Part shown: in pieces, positions 43,630-44,429 of the stretch
Position numbering within the stretch: the first letter of the stretch is position 1
Layout: every line of letters starts with the position of its first letter
Source of the DNA: CADEED01 sp035761265
GTDB lineage: Bacteria > Pseudomonadota > Gammaproteobacteria > Steroidobacterales > Steroidobacteraceae
Assembly (NCBI GenBank): GCA_035761265.1
Contig: DASTRL010000080.1
Span: 1 to 44,429, forward strand
Reading direction: 5' to 3'
DNA length: 44,429 bases
The notes under the pieces: generated by a model
Told to the model about the DNA's origin: nothing
Databases searched by the model: none
What the model saw: only the letters and a program-made list of their open reading frames with translations
Translations under genes and position numbers: made by a program

Positions 43630-44358
43630 TCAGGCCGGTGCCGCGGCGCGCGGCACGAACACCGTGATGCGGTTCCCCTGGCCCGCCACCGAGCGGGTAT
43701 CGAGCCGCCCTCCCGCACCCTGCACCCGATGGCGCATGCCCACCAGTTCGCGCAGTTCGGCCGCATCCGCGGCCGGGGCGTCGTCGCCCAGGGTCATGAG
43801 ATAGCCCGCGCCTTCCGGCTCGATCACCAGCTCCACGTGCCGCGCGCCGCCGCGCGCCAGTAGTTTGGCCAACGCCTCCTGGGCGACGCGGAACAACGTG
43901 AGCTGCACGGCCGGCTCCAGGTCGGGGATCTCCTCCGGCAGTGTCGCCACGTACTCGATGCCCGCCGCCGCGCAGTTCTCGTCGAAATGACTGCGCAGCG
44001 CCACGGCCAGGCCGAAGTGATCGAGCAGCGAGGGCCGCAGCGACTCGACCACGCGTCGTTTCAGCGTCATGGCCTGGTTCAGCATCTGCACGACGGAACG
44101 GAATTTTTCCTCGCTCGCCGCATCCAGCGAGCCGCCGATGTGCGAATGCAGCCAGGCCATGTCCATCTTCGCGGCGGTGATCAGCCCGCCGAGCTCGTCG
44201 TGCAGCTCCTTGGCGAGCTGCGAGCGTTCGTGTTCCATCATCCGCAGCAGGTTGGTCGACAGCGTCGACAACTCCTCGGTGCGCGCCGCGACGCGCGCCT
44301 CGAGATCTGCCTCGTGCTGCACGACTTCCGGGACCGAGCCCGGCTCCTTCGCCGTCAT
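43630..44358 (-). CDS. HisKA_3-type histidine kinase with degenerate ATP-binding motifs
   Basis: About 243 residues, counted from the first of two adjacent ATGs. A coiled coil (VVQHEADLEARVAARTEELS) leads to the HisKA_3 dimerisation domain with the phospho-acceptor in ERSQLAKELHDELGGL (His54), then a HATPase-like domain. The N-box asparagine is a lysine (QEALAK, Lys166), the DNGxG G1 box reads DDAPA (193-197), while the GMRHRV and GQGNRI parts remain. There is no sensor or membrane domain. The second ATG at 44358 has better spacing to GAGG than the one at 44361. It may be weakly active, a phosphotransfer partner, or a pseudokinase. Confidence 0.85.
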   Translation of the reverse strand: MTAKEPGSVPEVVQHEADLEARVAARTEELSTLSTNLLRMMEHERSQLAKELHDELGGLITAAKMDMAWLHSHIGGSLDAASEEKFRSVVQMLNQAMTLKRRVVESLRPSLLDHFGLAVALRSHFDENCAAAGIEYVATLPEEIPDLEPAVQLTLFRVAQEALAKLLARGGARHVELVIEPEGAGYLMTLGDDAPAADAAELRELVGMRHRVQGAGGRLDTRSVAGQGNRITVFVPRAAAPA

Positions 44359-44385
44359 CATCGCCTCGCGAGCCCCTCCGGGCGT

Positions 44386-44429
44386 TCAGTCTTTCGGGAC
44401 GTCTTCGAGCAGGTCGACCAGGTCCTCGG
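44386..44429 (-). CDS. C-terminal tail of a gene running off the right edge
   Basis: The last 13 codons, ending EDLVDLLEDVPKD then TGA, are in the window. They lie 27 bp upstream of the kinase start on the same strand, so this gene probably forms an operon with it. Another signalling protein is likely from context, but the fragment is too short to identify. Confidence 0.5.
   Translation of the reverse strand, partial: EDLVDLLEDVPKD

Overview
This is a GC-rich chromosomal stretch with dense, mostly operonic gene packing and no phage, plasmid, CRISPR, rRNA or tRNA genes that I can see. The fused aspartokinase/homoserine dehydrogenase, the E. coli-like TatD, and the start of a FadH-type 2,4-dienoyl-CoA reductase point to a Gammaproteobacterium. 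Xanthomonadales, Nevskiales or Steroidobacterales-type bacteria would fit, but the exact lineage is a guess.

Layout. (1) 1-6445, minus strand: an export operon with a periplasmic adaptor, a separate ABC ATPase, three FtsX/MacB-type permeases (two are close paralogues) and a TPR protein, followed by the first codons of fadH. (2) 6645-8593, plus: tatD and a NagX/HGSNAT-like membrane acyltransferase. (3) 8601-10881: an AraC regulator divergent from a methyltransferase. (4) 10879-11117: a 239-bp foldback element with 39-bp terminal inverted repeats; its outermost bases form the stop codons of both flanking genes. (5) 11115-16486, minus: thrA-thrB-thrC plus a NERD-domain gene, coupled by start/stop overlaps. 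(6) 16596-21604: XdhC-like protein, TauE/SafE permease, an M48 protease on the opposite strand, a small membrane protein and a MocA-like nucleotidyltransferase. (7) 21625-23029, minus: a small coupled module of Tad/type II secretion F-domain proteins. (8) 23127-25898: a zinc-ribbon membrane protein, mmsA, and a divergent membrane protein. (9) 25900-36619: glgP-glgB-glgX-malQ-cysQ, divergent from a polyphosphate glucokinase. (10) 36662-41368: amidohydrolase, haloacetate dehalogenase-like hydrolase, small proteins, a lone receiver and an outer-membrane barrel. (11) 41646-44429: superoxide dismutase and a signalling cluster (NarL-type regulator, lone receiver, degenerate-looking histidine kinase, and the tail of one more gene).

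How the genes work together. The glycogen block can degrade and remodel alpha-glucan (GlgP, GlgX, MalQ, GlgB). The glucose released by MalQ could be phosphorylated by the divergent polyphosphate glucokinase. No glgA or glgC is present here. The thr operon carries the aspartate-to-threonine pathway except asd. The kinase and receivers at the right end look like a phosphorelay that continues past the window.

Most unusual signals: the foldback element that supplies two stop codons; the recurrent 8-mer GTAGTT(A/T)G; several genes with a -10-like hexamer 6-8 nt before the start and no ribosome binding site (candidate leaderless mRNAs); the three-permease exporter; the reduced Tad-like module with a 44-residue leader gene; and the histidine kinase lacking key ATP-binding residues.
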